From: Bacteroidales bacterium
GTDB lineage: Bacteria > Bacteroidota > Bacteroidia > Bacteroidales > P3
Assembly: GCA_017632095.1 (NCBI GenBank)
Contig: JAGBSA010000092.1
Coordinates: 1 to 11,167 of the forward strand
DNA: 11,167 bases
Direction of reading: 5' to 3'
Positions within the stretch are counted from its first letter, which is position 1. The number at the start of each line of letters is the position of its first letter. The position numbers and the translations under genes are program-made. The notes under the pieces were generated by a model. The model saw only the letters and a list, made by a program, of their open reading frames with translations. It made no database searches and was not told the origin of the DNA. This document shows positions 1 through 6,867 of the stretch, one piece after another.

Positions 1-1
1 A

Positions 2-247
2 GCAAAAGGCACACCTTTGCATGATGCGTCTGTTGTAGGTGATACTGTGGGAGACCCATTCAAAGACACATCTTCAGTAGCCTTGAATCCGATAATCAAA
101 TTCACTACATTGTTTGGACTTTTGGCTATGGAAATAGCTATAAGCGATACTTTCAGAGATGTAGCCCCTTATATAGGCGTTGTACTCTTCCTTGTAGCAT
201 GCTACTTCGTTTATCGCTCATTCTACAATATGAGAATAGATAAGTAA
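2..247 (+). CDS. hppA: Membrane-bound pyrophosphatase, C-terminal end (5' partial)
   Basis: This is the last 81 residues of a membrane-integral pyrophosphatase, which couples hydrolysis of diphosphate to pumping of H+ or Na+ across the inner membrane. The reading frame is open to the left edge (AKGTPLHDASVVGDTVGDPF...), so the TTG at 17 is an internal codon and the gene starts outside the window. The run GDTVGDPFKDTSS followed by NPIIKFTTLFGLLAMEIAI is the conserved C-terminal signature of the family, where the Asp and Lys residues belong to the active-site region. One more hydrophobic helix (about YIGVVLFLVACYFVY) ends the protein. The ion specificity cannot be told from this part. It ends 6 bp before hydE on the same strand, so the two are probably co-transcribed. 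Confidence 0.9.
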   Translation, partial: AKGTPLHDASVVGDTVGDPFKDTSSVALNPIIKFTTLFGLLAMEIAISDTFRDVAPYIGVVLFLVACYFVYRSFYNMRIDK

Positions 248-253
248 AAACAA

Positions 254-1294
254 ATGACAGAACTAATAGATAAACTTTACGACAGTCGTAATCTTGAAGA
301 TAACGAACTGCTTCAAATAATGACTCTTGCGAATGGAAGTTCGCAGGAGTCATATTTGTTTAATACAGCTCGCAAACGCAAAGAAGATATTTATCAAGAC
401 AAAGTATATATTCGAGGATTGATAGAACTAAGCAACTATTGCAAAAATAACTGTCTTTATTGTGGAATCCGAGCCTCCAATACTAACATTGCTCGATATA
501 GATTAAGCAAAAAACAAATTCTTGATTGCTGTGAACATGGCTATAATCTTGGTTTCAGAACTTTTGTCTTGCAAGGAGGAGAAGATCCCGCTTATTCAGA
601 CTAAGATATTTGCTAAATAGTTCGAGAGATTAAAGAACATCACCCCGATTGTGCCGTTACGCTTTCCATAGGTGAGAAATCATACGAAGCATACAAAGCA
701 TTCAGAGAAGCAGGTGCCGACAGATACTTGCTAAGACACGAAACCGCAAGCCAAATTCACTATCAACAACTCCACCCCGAAAAAATGAGTTTTGATAATA
801 GGCAACAATGCCTTGAAAATTTGAAATCCCTAGGCTTTCAAGTAGGCTCTGGATTTATGGTTGGCAGTCCGTATCAAACAATGGAGCATATCATTGCAGA
901 CCTTCGTTACTTGCAAAAGCTACAACCTGATATGATTGGTATCGGACCTTTCATTCCGCACCATCAAACGCCATTTGCAAAAGAGAAACAAGGAGAACTT
1001 CACCTTACACTTCGACTTATAGCAATCCTTCGCTTAATGTTTCCACACGCACTTTTGCCCTCAACCACAGCATTAGGCACTATAGATCCTCAAGGTAGGA
1101 AAAAAGGCTTGCAATGTGGTGCAAACGTTGTTATGCCTAATCTTTCGCCAATGGATGTTAGGGAATTGTATAAGATATACGACAATAAAGCGTATGTAAA
1201 CGCCGAAGCGGCAGAAGGACTTGCCTTATTAGGAAAAGAAGTCCAGGAAATAGGTTACAGAATCGTTGTTGAAAGAGGAGATGTCAAGAAATAA
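254..1294 (+). pseudogene. hydE: [FeFe]-hydrogenase maturase HydE, interrupted by two in-frame TAA codons
   Basis: HydE is a radical-SAM enzyme that helps build the dithiomethylamine-bridged di-iron subcluster of [FeFe] hydrogenase in the cytoplasm, together with HydF and HydG. The first half has the radical-SAM cluster motif CKNNCLYC (Cys63, Cys67, Cys70) within YIRGLIELSNYC, followed by LQGGEDP. After the interruption the same frame continues with CAVTLSIGEKSY, RYLLRHETAS, GSGFMVGSPYQT, IGPFIPHHQTP and STTALGTIDPQGR. The total of 346 codon positions before the final stop matches the family's usual length of about 350. Two TAA codons break it, at 602-604 (position 117) and 614-616 (position 121), within SD*DIC*IVREIKEHHPDC. 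Both sit where relatives have ordinary residues, and each is one substitution from GAA or AAA. No frameshift or other damage is visible. As written, only a 116-residue fragment would be made. Possible causes are recent inactivation or sequence error; recoding is less likely. Confidence 0.85.
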
Positions 1295-1298
1295 ATCC

Positions 1299-2135
1299 TT
1301 ATTTATCTAACAGAAGATTGAAGTAAAGTTCTTTTGGCAACACCTCAACATTATCTCGCAAAGATTTTATCATATAAAGCTGAGAGTTTTTATCATACTC
1401 TCGGCTTTTTATTTTACTTGGCACAAGCAATTTCTTGTTTTCATTTGTAAATATCAAATCAAACAGCATGGTTTCCTTTTCTTTGCAAGCTGAAACTATG
1501 TCTAAAATTATTATCTCATCTTCTGACGTCCTTGCTATTGCAATAGCTAAAACCTCATCTGAGTTTTCAAGATAATAGAATTTGTATCCTCCATTCCCAT
1601 ATAGCAATAAATCCTTTGCAGAGTGCATAACAGCGTTATCTCTGCAAGAAGCAAATCTTAAATACAAATCCTTATCAAAATAATCCGAAGATTTTATAGA
1701 ATAATTCGAGAGTTTTTCTGACTTATTCCTATTCCCAGCCCACTCTTTCATATTATGAGAAAAACAAGACGAAAAAGAGAGTTTATTATAATAAGGAATC
1801 AGCAAATCGTTTCTTGAAATTAGAAAAATAAAATCAAATTCTAATTCTCTCAATCTTCGTTCTGTTGAAACCAAAAGAGCACTTCCCATTCCTTGTTTGC
1901 GAAATGCCTTATTTGTACAAAAAGCATAGAGGTACGCCCCTTTATAATCCCTACCCTTTATCTTGAGTCTGTATTCCAATATAAAAAGCATTGATTTCAA
2001 AACCCCATTTTCAGCAACAAAAAAGAAACTCTCATCATCGCAATACAAATCAAAAAAACGTTCTATAAAGCTTAGAGAATCCCCAAACTCATCATGCCAC
2101 AATTCTTTGGCTTGTTGCACCAAGTCTATTTGCAT
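1299..2135 (-). CDS. GNAT-family N-acetyltransferase
   Basis: This 278-residue soluble protein begins with a GNAT acetyltransferase domain. The acetyl-CoA pyrophosphate-binding motif is seen as FRKQGMGSALL (about residues 78-88, R/Q-x-x-G-x-G/A pattern), preceded by strands such as SFFFVAENGVLKSMLFILEYR and followed by FDFIFLISRN and LIPYYNKLSF, the usual order of GNAT motifs. The C-terminal 130 or so residues are an extension I cannot assign; some larger GNAT proteins have a second GNAT-like lobe there. The substrate is unknown. Its ATG (2133-2135) lies inside the end of the DUF2156 gene upstream (10-bp overlap), so the two are likely translationally coupled. Its stop is 4 bp from the hydE stop on the other strand, and its 3' part contains a terminator hairpin for the opposite strand. 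Confidence 0.8.
   Translation of the reverse strand: MQIDLVQQAKELWHDEFGDSLSFIERFFDLYCDDESFFFVAENGVLKSMLFILEYRLKIKGRDYKGAYLYAFCTNKAFRKQGMGSALLVSTERRLRELEFDFIFLISRNDLLIPYYNKLSFSSCFSHNMKEWAGNRNKSEKLSNYSIKSSDYFDKDLYLRFASCRDNAVMHSAKDLLLYGNGGYKFYYLENSDEVLAIAIARTSEDEIIILDIVSACKEKETMLFDLIFTNENKKLLVPSKIKSREYDKNSQLYMIKSLRDNVEVLPKELYFNLLLDK
1376..1415 (+). terminator. Intrinsic terminator for hppA-hydE, inside the GNAT gene
   Basis: A 12-bp stem (1376-1387 AAAGCTGAGAGT with 1397-1408 ACTCTCGGCTTT) encloses a 9-nt loop. It is followed by the T-rich run 1406-1415 (TTTTTATTTT). The single irregular pair is U-G if transcribed on the plus strand but C-A on the minus strand, and no T-run follows on the minus strand. 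The signal therefore points to plus-strand transcripts arriving from hydE, about 80 bp after its stop. It lies in the coding sequence of the convergent GNAT gene. Confidence 0.75.
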
Positions 2136-3019
2136 AATACTGCCAAATGTTTTTCAATCAATTTTACGGGATAGTAACTTAGCTTCGCCTTTCTCAAGCC
2201 CTCCATTCCCAAATCCTCTTCTCTGTTTATATACACAAAGTTTTCAGGCAAATGTTCTGCCATCTGCTGATTTATTATAGCGAAAGCCCCCTCGAAATCC
2301 CGATTTGCTTTTTCTATATGCACATCAAAAGTATTGTTATTTATCTTGCTACCCAAACTAAATGCGATAATCTTTCCTTCAACCTTTATAGCAAGTCCAA
2401 AAATTCCCAATTCATCAAAATGATTAAAAAGATACTCAACTACCCTTCTTTCATTTTCATAATCATTAAGCAAATCAGGATTTCTTGCAACACTATTTTG
2501 TATCCACTCATTTTCCAATTCCATACACTCAAACATATCATCTTTCGACAATATCTTGAATGTCCAATTGTATAATGAATTAAACTTATTGATATGATTG
2601 CGTTTTGGCTGATACTTCTTTCCTTTCAAAAACTGCAAATCTGACCTTAGATAAAGATAATCGTAGAAATCTCTCTTAGGATAAAATTCAAAACATATAG
2701 AACAAGCATCGGGAAAATGAGTTCGCTCACATAACACACTCATTTCATAATTATTCTCTCTTGCATCTTCAATCAACAACTCCAAAAGTTCCTTACGATT
2801 TCCATTTCCTATGGGATAATGATAGCCAACACTCTTACCATAGTCATAATGTATTCTTGTAACAAGACAATCCTTAACTATTGCATATTCTCCGTAGTAA
2901 AGAAATGCGTAAGCACAAAGATTAGCAAACGAAGATTCTGCATTTTGTATTTCCTTTCTATCATAAAATGATTCGAAAACTTGTCTATCCGATGGCTTTA
3001 CAGCTTTGAATTCAATCAT
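2126..3019 (-). CDS. DUF2156 (LPG_synthase_C-like) domain protein
   Basis: This 297-residue soluble protein belongs to the DUF2156 family, related to the C-terminal catalytic domain of phosphatidylglycerol lysyltransferase (MprF). That family has a tandem GNAT-like fold and often uses aminoacyl-tRNA. Seen here are DFYDYLYLRSDLQFLKGKKY followed by QPKRNHINKF in the middle and the C-terminal hallmark NREEDLGMEGLRKAKLSYYP (residues 265-284). There is no membrane segment, so it is not a complete MprF with a flippase half. Bacteroidetes carry many stand-alone copies whose substrate is unknown, so lipid aminoacylation should not be assumed. The ATG at 3019 gives the expected family N-terminus, and a -7 box lies about 20 bp upstream. 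It is the first gene of a two-gene unit with the overlapping GNAT gene, and its TAG stop lies within the GNAT start. Confidence 0.8.
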   Translation of the reverse strand: MIEFKAVKPSDRQVFESFYDRKEIQNAESSFANLCAYAFLYYGEYAIVKDCLVTRIHYDYGKSVGYHYPIGNGNRKELLELLIEDARENNYEMSVLCERTHFPDACSICFEFYPKRDFYDYLYLRSDLQFLKGKKYQPKRNHINKFNSLYNWTFKILSKDDMFECMELENEWIQNSVARNPDLLNDYENERRVVEYLFNHFDELGIFGLAIKVEGKIIAFSLGSKINNNTFDVHIEKANRDFEGAFAIINQQMAEHLPENFVYINREEDLGMEGLRKAKLSYYPVKLIEKHLAVLCK

Positions 3020-3037
3020 ATCTCAAAAAAATATCTG

Positions 3038-3045
3038 CAAATTTA
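3038..3045 (-). promoter_or_regulatory. Bacteroidetes -7 box for the DUF2156-GNAT unit
   Basis: Read on the minus strand this is TAAATTTG, a full match to the Bacteroidetes -7 consensus TAnnTTTG. Transcription would start near 3031, leaving a leader of about 11 nt before the ATG at 3019. No clear TTTG -33 box is seen at 18-21 bp, so support rests on the -7 box and its position. Confidence 0.45.
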
Positions 3046-3055
3046 CAAAAATAAT

Positions 3056-3063
3056 TACCTTTG
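3056..3063 (+). promoter_or_regulatory. Bacteroidetes -7 box for the ispH operon
   Basis: TACCTTTG matches TAnnTTTG exactly and is followed by CACT, the same 12 bases as the tRNA-Asn promoter further along (TACCTTTGCACT). The start would be near 3070, about 40 nt before the ispH ATG. A -33 box is poor: TCTG at 3034-3037 with an 18-bp spacer is the nearest candidate. It faces away from, and is only 10 bp apart from, the minus-strand -7 box. Confidence 0.6.
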
Positions 3064-3111
3064 CACTTTGAGTGAGATTTGTTTCTTCATTCAAAAATCA
3101 CAAAACAGAAA

Positions 3112-3993
3112 ATGATGAATATCGTAATAGAAGAACAAGCTGGTTTTTGCTTTGGTGTTGTATCGGCAATAGAAACTTGCGAAAAGGAGTTAAGCAAAGA
3201 AAATGTCCTTTATTGCATTGGCGATATTGTTCACAATAGCGAAGAGGTAGAACGACTGAAAAAATTAGGTCTTCGCATAATTGAAGTCAGTGATTTGGAG
3301 CAAATGCACGATTGCAAGGTAATGATAAGAGCACATGGCGAACCTCCGGCAACTTATCTTACCGCAAAAAAGAATAATATCAATATCGTAGATGCCACAT
3401 GTCCCATAGTATTGAAATTACAAAAAGATGTAAAAAAAGGATACGAAGAAATGAAGCAATGCAATGGGCAAATAGTTATCTTTGGGAAAAAAGGGCATGC
3501 AGAAGTTGTAGGATTGGAAGGTCAAACCGAAAACACAGCAATAGTTGTCAGCAAAATGGACGACCTAAATAAAATTGACTTTTCAAAACCCTTGCATATA
3601 TTTTCACAAACAACAAAAAGCAAAGAGGAGTTTCTTGAAATAGTTAATACTATTAGAGAAAAGAAAAAAGCATTGGCAAAAGAAGATGAACTCTTTGTAA
3701 CTAACAGCATCTGCAAAAGAGTTGGTTCGAGAAGTAAAACCTTGTTGGAGTTTGCCGATACGGTCGATGTCGTTTTATTTGTAAGCGGCAAACATTCCTC
3801 AAATGGCATTTACCTATATCAACTATGCAAAGCACACAAACAAGACACCTTTTTCATAAGCAGCAAAGAAGACATCAACTTAGAAGAACTTGCAAAATAT
3901 AAAACCATAGGAATAAGCGGTGCAACCTCTACTCCAATGTGGTTAATGGAACAAATACGAGATTATGTACTTGAAGCATTTGAAAATCGCTAA
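3112..3993 (+). CDS. ispH: 4-hydroxy-3-methylbut-2-enyl diphosphate reductase IspH (LytB)
   Basis: IspH carries out the last step of the non-mevalonate (MEP) pathway, reducing HMBPP to IPP and DMAPP with an iron-sulfur cluster in the cytoplasm. The three cluster cysteines are visible: Cys13 in AGFCFGV, Cys97 in VDATCP and Cys201 in TNSICKR. Other active-site residues are in place: His41 (DIVHNSEEV), His75 (IRAHGEPP), His129 and Glu131 (GKKGHAEVVG) and Thr167 (SQTTKSK). At 293 residues it has the normal length, and the C-terminal SGATSTP is typical. I start it at ATG 3112 (or the adjacent ATG 3115), which gives the normal family N-terminus MMNIVIEEQAGFCFGV. The frame is open back to a TTG at 3079, but that would add residues the family lacks and would start almost at the predicted transcription start. 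It heads an operon, and its last 29 bp overlap recF. Confidence 0.93.
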   Translation: MMNIVIEEQAGFCFGVVSAIETCEKELSKENVLYCIGDIVHNSEEVERLKKLGLRIIEVSDLEQMHDCKVMIRAHGEPPATYLTAKKNNINIVDATCPIVLKLQKDVKKGYEEMKQCNGQIVIFGKKGHAEVVGLEGQTENTAIVVSKMDDLNKIDFSKPLHIFSQTTKSKEEFLEIVNTIREKKKALAKEDELFVTNSICKRVGSRSKTLLEFADTVDVVLFVSGKHSSNGIYLYQLCKAHKQDTFFISSKEDINLEELAKYKTIGISGATSTPMWLMEQIRDYVLEAFENR

Positions 3994-5038
3994 TTTTAAG
4001 AACATCTCATCATTCGATGAAGAGTTTATGTCGATTAATTGTTTTGTCGGCAATAATGGCGTTGGAAAAACCAATATTCTTGATGCGATACACTATCTTG
4101 GTTTTTGCAAAAGCTATTTCGGTCATAGCGATTTCGATTCCATTAAACAAGGAGAAGAATTCTTTATGATAAGCGGAGATTGTCAAACAAAAGACTCTTT
4201 TGAATCTTATAGTTGTCATTTACAACAAGGGAGTAAAAAAATATTTCGTCATTCAGGGAAAGCCTATACAAAACACTCCGAACACATAGGCAAACTTCCT
4301 GAAGTTATGATTACACCTAACGACCATGTATTGATAGAAGGCAATAGCGAAATAAGACGTAAGTTTATCGATATGGTAATTTCGCAATACGACAAACTTT
4401 ACTTGAAAACCTTGATTCAATACAATAAATCCTTAGTTCAAAGAAACAAAATACTGAAAGACCATAAAAGCGGAAAGTTTTTTGATTCGCTCATGTTGCA
4501 AATAACAGATGAGCAAATGGATTCCTATTCCAAGATAATACAACAAAAAAGACGTGAATTCTTTTCCGATTTCGCTAAACCCTTTTCAGAATATTATCAA
4601 TTGATTGGAACAGACAATGAATCGGTTTCAATAGAGTATAAAACCTATGAAGGAAGCCTTGTAGACATACTTGCAAACAATAGAGAGAAAGATTTAATCA
4701 TAGGGCACACTTCAAGTGGCATTCATCGCGATGACCTACTTTTCTACCTAAATGGAAATCCTATCAAAGTATTCGGTTCACAAGGACAACAGAAAACTTA
4801 TTTGCTTGCCTTGAAACTTGCACAATTCGACCATCTTTGCGGAAAGCTAAAAACGAAACCAATATTGATGATTGACGATATTTTTGACAAATTGGACTTT
4901 CGAAGAGTTAATCTATTGATTTCTCTAATTGCAAAAGAGCATTTTGGACAAATCTTCATAACAGACACACATAGCGAACGAATTGAAAGTCTTATAGGCG
5001 AGGAACTAAAAGATAAAACAAGAATATTCAAATTATGA
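3965..5038 (+). CDS. recF: DNA replication and repair protein RecF
   Basis: RecF is an SMC/ABC-like ATPase that binds DNA at gaps and, with RecO and RecR, helps load RecA during recombinational repair and restart of stalled forks. The 357-residue length is usual. The N-terminus MYLKHLKIANFKNI is family-typical. Walker A is GNNGVGKT (residues 29-36), the ABC signature region is FGSQGQQKT (270-278) with SSGIHRDD shortly before it, Walker B is ILMIDD (300-305), and the D-loop is DKLD (308-311). The ATG at 3965 lies 29 bp inside the end of ispH, and its stop overlaps the dciA start in ATGA, so translation is probably coupled along the operon. It is not next to dnaA, dnaN or gyrB here, unlike the classical arrangement. 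Confidence 0.95.
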   Translation: MYLKHLKIANFKNISSFDEEFMSINCFVGNNGVGKTNILDAIHYLGFCKSYFGHSDFDSIKQGEEFFMISGDCQTKDSFESYSCHLQQGSKKIFRHSGKAYTKHSEHIGKLPEVMITPNDHVLIEGNSEIRRKFIDMVISQYDKLYLKTLIQYNKSLVQRNKILKDHKSGKFFDSLMLQITDEQMDSYSKIIQQKRREFFSDFAKPFSEYYQLIGTDNESVSIEYKTYEGSLVDILANNREKDLIIGHTSSGIHRDDLLFYLNGNPIKVFGSQGQQKTYLLALKLAQFDHLCGKLKTKPILMIDDIFDKLDFRRVNLLISLIAKEHFGQIFITDTHSERIESLIGEELKDKTRIFKL

Positions 5039-5367
5039 ACTTCCAAAACAAAGACGAAGACAGACGACACAGAGGGCCATCAGAGGCAAAAGAACTTCCA
5101 TTGAAACAAATCCTACAATCATGGTTTGACAACCACGATATAGCTGCCGATTTCAATGAACAAGAAATCATAAACACATGGGAAGAACTCACAGGCGAAC
5201 TTATAAAGAAACTAACCACCAAAATATACGTCAAAGAGAAAGAATTATTCGTTCATGTAAACGCACCAGCTTTACGATATGAACTTATGATGATTCGAAA
5301 CGATATTAGACAAAAAATAAACACAAAACTTGGCAAATCTACTCTTAGAGCCATTCATATAAAATAA
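5035..5367 (+). CDS. dciA: DUF721 protein, DciA-type helicase loader
   Basis: This is a 110-residue soluble protein of the DUF721 family. Members called DciA interact with and help load the replicative helicase DnaB in bacteria that lack DnaC or DnaI. Visible family features are LKQILQSWFDNHDIAADF near the start, then INTWEELTGELIKKLT, KIYVKEKELFVHVNAPALR and YELMMIRNDIRQKINTKLG. It lacks the long C-terminal tail of some proteobacterial members, as is usual in Bacteroidetes. The ATG overlaps the recF stop by 4 bp (ATGA), a strong sign of coupled translation. Pairing with recF fits a role at replication forks, but the helicase-loading function is inferred from the family. Confidence 0.85.
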   Translation: MNFQNKDEDRRHRGPSEAKELPLKQILQSWFDNHDIAADFNEQEIINTWEELTGELIKKLTTKIYVKEKELFVHVNAPALRYELMMIRNDIRQKINTKLGKSTLRAIHIK

Positions 5368-5376
5368 AGATTTGAT

Positions 5377-6681
5377 ATGTCTAAAATCAAAGAACTATTT
5401 CACAATTCTAATATACGCAAATTCTTATCACTGCTTTCAACAGATGTATTGGTAAGAGGAGCGAACTTTTTGCTAATTCCCGTTTTCCTAATCCTTATGC
5501 CAAAAGATGAATTTGGTATTTATGGTTATATTTACAACTTTGCCATAACTTGCTCTTTGATTTTGAATCTTGGATACCACGTTGCTATCCCTAAACTCTA
5601 CACATCAACCATAGAAGACAAGAAAGCCAACTCTCAAATGTTATTTACTCTAACTTCAACCTTATTTGCTTTTATCTCTGTTTTGTTTGTGATATTTTAC
5701 TTTTTCGATTTAGACTACTTATTCTTCAATATAATAAGCGATAGCGGCAATAGCTCATTCAACTATAAGACATACCGACCTTATTTATTTGTTGCACTTG
5801 TTTCAATGATTTTCTCAAACTTCCTAACCTACTATTTCATCTCTGCTAAGAAAATAAGAAACATACAAATCTTCAACCTACTACGTCTTTTCATTTGTAA
5901 CGGCACAGCAATACTCATTTTGCATTATAGTAACAATATTGACACAGCGCTAATAAGGCTAAGCACAACCTATATTTGCGAATTGATTTTGTGTTGTTTA
6001 TTCTCGAGAAGTCTTTTCAAAAATATGTCTTTCTCATATAGTGGGAAAACAATGCTTAATGCCTTAAAGATAGGTTTACCTGTTTGTTTTGTTGTTCTAA
6101 CTAATTCTTTTATCAATTTCGGAGACAAACAATTCATAATGATATATTGTGGTAGCGAGAGCATGGGAGCTTATAATTTGGCAACTCTTTTAGCCACTAT
6201 TCCACTTATAATATTCCAATCATTCAATTTTATATGGATTCCTGACTTTCTTGGAGAGAAGAACCTCCGAAGCTTAAAACACAAAAGCTATCGTAACGCA
6301 AAAATAATTGTACTCTTACTTATAGCCGTTTCTATCGTTATTTGGCTTGGTACATTGTTGCTTTTAGAAATAGGAATATTCCCTTCAAACTACAGAGAGA
6401 TTCTTTCCTATCTTCCAATGTTGCTCATATCACAAGTATTTGCAGCAATGATATTATACTTGTTCAACTTCTTTTCGTATTTTGAGACAACATACATTTC
6501 AATGATTATTTCCATAATATCAGCTCTTATAAGCTGCGTCGTTTATCAATATTTCGGAAAGCTATACGGAGCAATAGGAATATCAAGCTCGCTTGCAGTA
6601 ATCAATATCTTGGTAACAATTTCCTACATCTTTGTTGCAGAATACTATCTCAACAAAAACATAAGAAAATCTGAAGTATAA
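5377..6681 (+). CDS. Polysaccharide/oligosaccharide flippase (Wzx-like, MATE/MVF superfamily)
   Basis: This 434-residue integral membrane protein looks like a Wzx-type flippase, which moves lipid-linked oligosaccharides across the inner membrane for export as O-antigen or capsule. The N-terminus, KFLSLLSTDVLVRGANFLLIPVF followed by DEFGIYGYIYNF, is the usual start of the Polysacc_synt family. About 12 hydrophobic segments follow, such as FAFISVLFVIFYFF, PLIIFQSFNFIWIPDF and IIVLLLIAVSIVIWLGTLLL. MATE drug exporters share the fold, but the Gly-Ile-Tyr-Gly motif and overall layout favour the polysaccharide branch. It begins 9 bp after dciA and is the last gene of the operon. No glycosyltransferases are next to it, so its substrate cannot be inferred. 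The O-antigen-ligase homologue 2.5 kb away could be a functional partner. Confidence 0.8.
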   Translation: MSKIKELFHNSNIRKFLSLLSTDVLVRGANFLLIPVFLILMPKDEFGIYGYIYNFAITCSLILNLGYHVAIPKLYTSTIEDKKANSQMLFTLTSTLFAFISVLFVIFYFFDLDYLFFNIISDSGNSSFNYKTYRPYLFVALVSMIFSNFLTYYFISAKKIRNIQIFNLLRLFICNGTAILILHYSNNIDTALIRLSTTYICELILCCLFSRSLFKNMSFSYSGKTMLNALKIGLPVCFVVLTNSFINFGDKQFIMIYCGSESMGAYNLATLLATIPLIIFQSFNFIWIPDFLGEKNLRSLKHKSYRNAKIIVLLLIAVSIVIWLGTLLLLEIGIFPSNYREILSYLPMLLISQVFAAMILYLFNFFSYFETTYISMIISIISALISCVVYQYFGKLYGAIGISSSLAVINILVTISYIFVAEYYLNKNIRKSEV

Positions 6682-6700
6682 CCTATTGTAAATTTTGCAT

Positions 6701-6736
6701 AAAAAAAACGGAATCGATTCTTCAACCGATTCCGTT
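6701..6736 (-). terminator. Terminator shared by tRNA-Asn and the flippase operon
   Basis: A perfect 10-bp stem, AACGGAATCG (6707-6716) with CGATTCCGTT (6727-6736), has a 10-nt loop. On the minus strand it is followed by an eight-T run (6701-6708 read in complement), a classical intrinsic terminator starting about 27 nt after the tRNA-Asn 3' end. On the plus strand the hairpin lies 25 bp after the flippase stop but is followed only by AATAAATT, so it would work less well in that direction. The left part also contains the 10-bp palindrome GAATCGATTC (6711-6720). Confidence 0.85.
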
Positions 6737-6763
6737 AATAAATTGCTAACTTAAAATCTTGAG

Positions 6764-6837
6764 CGCCCCCTTTAGGACTTGAACCTAAGACCCCATGATT
6801 AACAGTCATGTGCTCTAACCAACTGAGCTAAGGAGGC
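6764..6837 (-). tRNA. tRNA-Asn (anticodon GTT)
   Basis: Read on the minus strand, a 74-nt cloverleaf can be built by eye. The acceptor arms are GCCTCCT and AGGGGGC, with one T-G wobble. The D arm is GCTC-AGTTGGTTA-GAGC. The anticodon stem is CATGA/TCATG around loop CTGTTAA, with anticodon GTT at 6801-6803. The variable loop is GGGTC, and the T arm is TTAGG-TTCAAGT-CCTAA. The discriminator base is G, as expected for Asn. The 3' CCA is not encoded (CTC follows), so it must be added after transcription. The gene stands alone between a strong promoter and a strong terminator. Confidence 0.96.
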
Positions 6838-6867
6838 ATTTCATATTTCCCCTTATGAAAGCGAGTG

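Noticed and set aside
602..616. Reassignment of TAA to a sense codon, to explain the two stops in hydE.
   Set aside because: TAA is the ordinary stop of most other genes in the window (hppA, GNAT, ispH, dciA, flippase, cutC, GSCFA, lipoprotein, ligase), and no other gene carries an internal TAA.
595..625. A frameshift or small intervening element as the cause of the hydE interruption.
   Set aside because: The reading frame is identical on both sides, and the spacing between conserved motifs looks normal when the two TAA codons count as residues.
1190..1203. A GCGT/ACGC hairpin in hydE followed by TTTATTG on the minus strand, considered as the GNAT terminator.
   Set aside because: The stem is only 4 bp, too weak to support a call. 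The end of the GNAT transcript remains unknown.
1289..1304. The inverted repeat AAATAA/TTATTT containing both convergent stop codons.
   Set aside because: It is a 6-bp all-AT stem, likely a by-product of two facing TAA codons in AT-rich DNA.
3079..3111. TTG start for ispH that would add 11 residues.
   Set aside because: The family begins near MxIxxxxxAGFCFGV, and the TTG would lie only a few bases after the predicted transcription start. The ATG at 3112 or 3115 is better.
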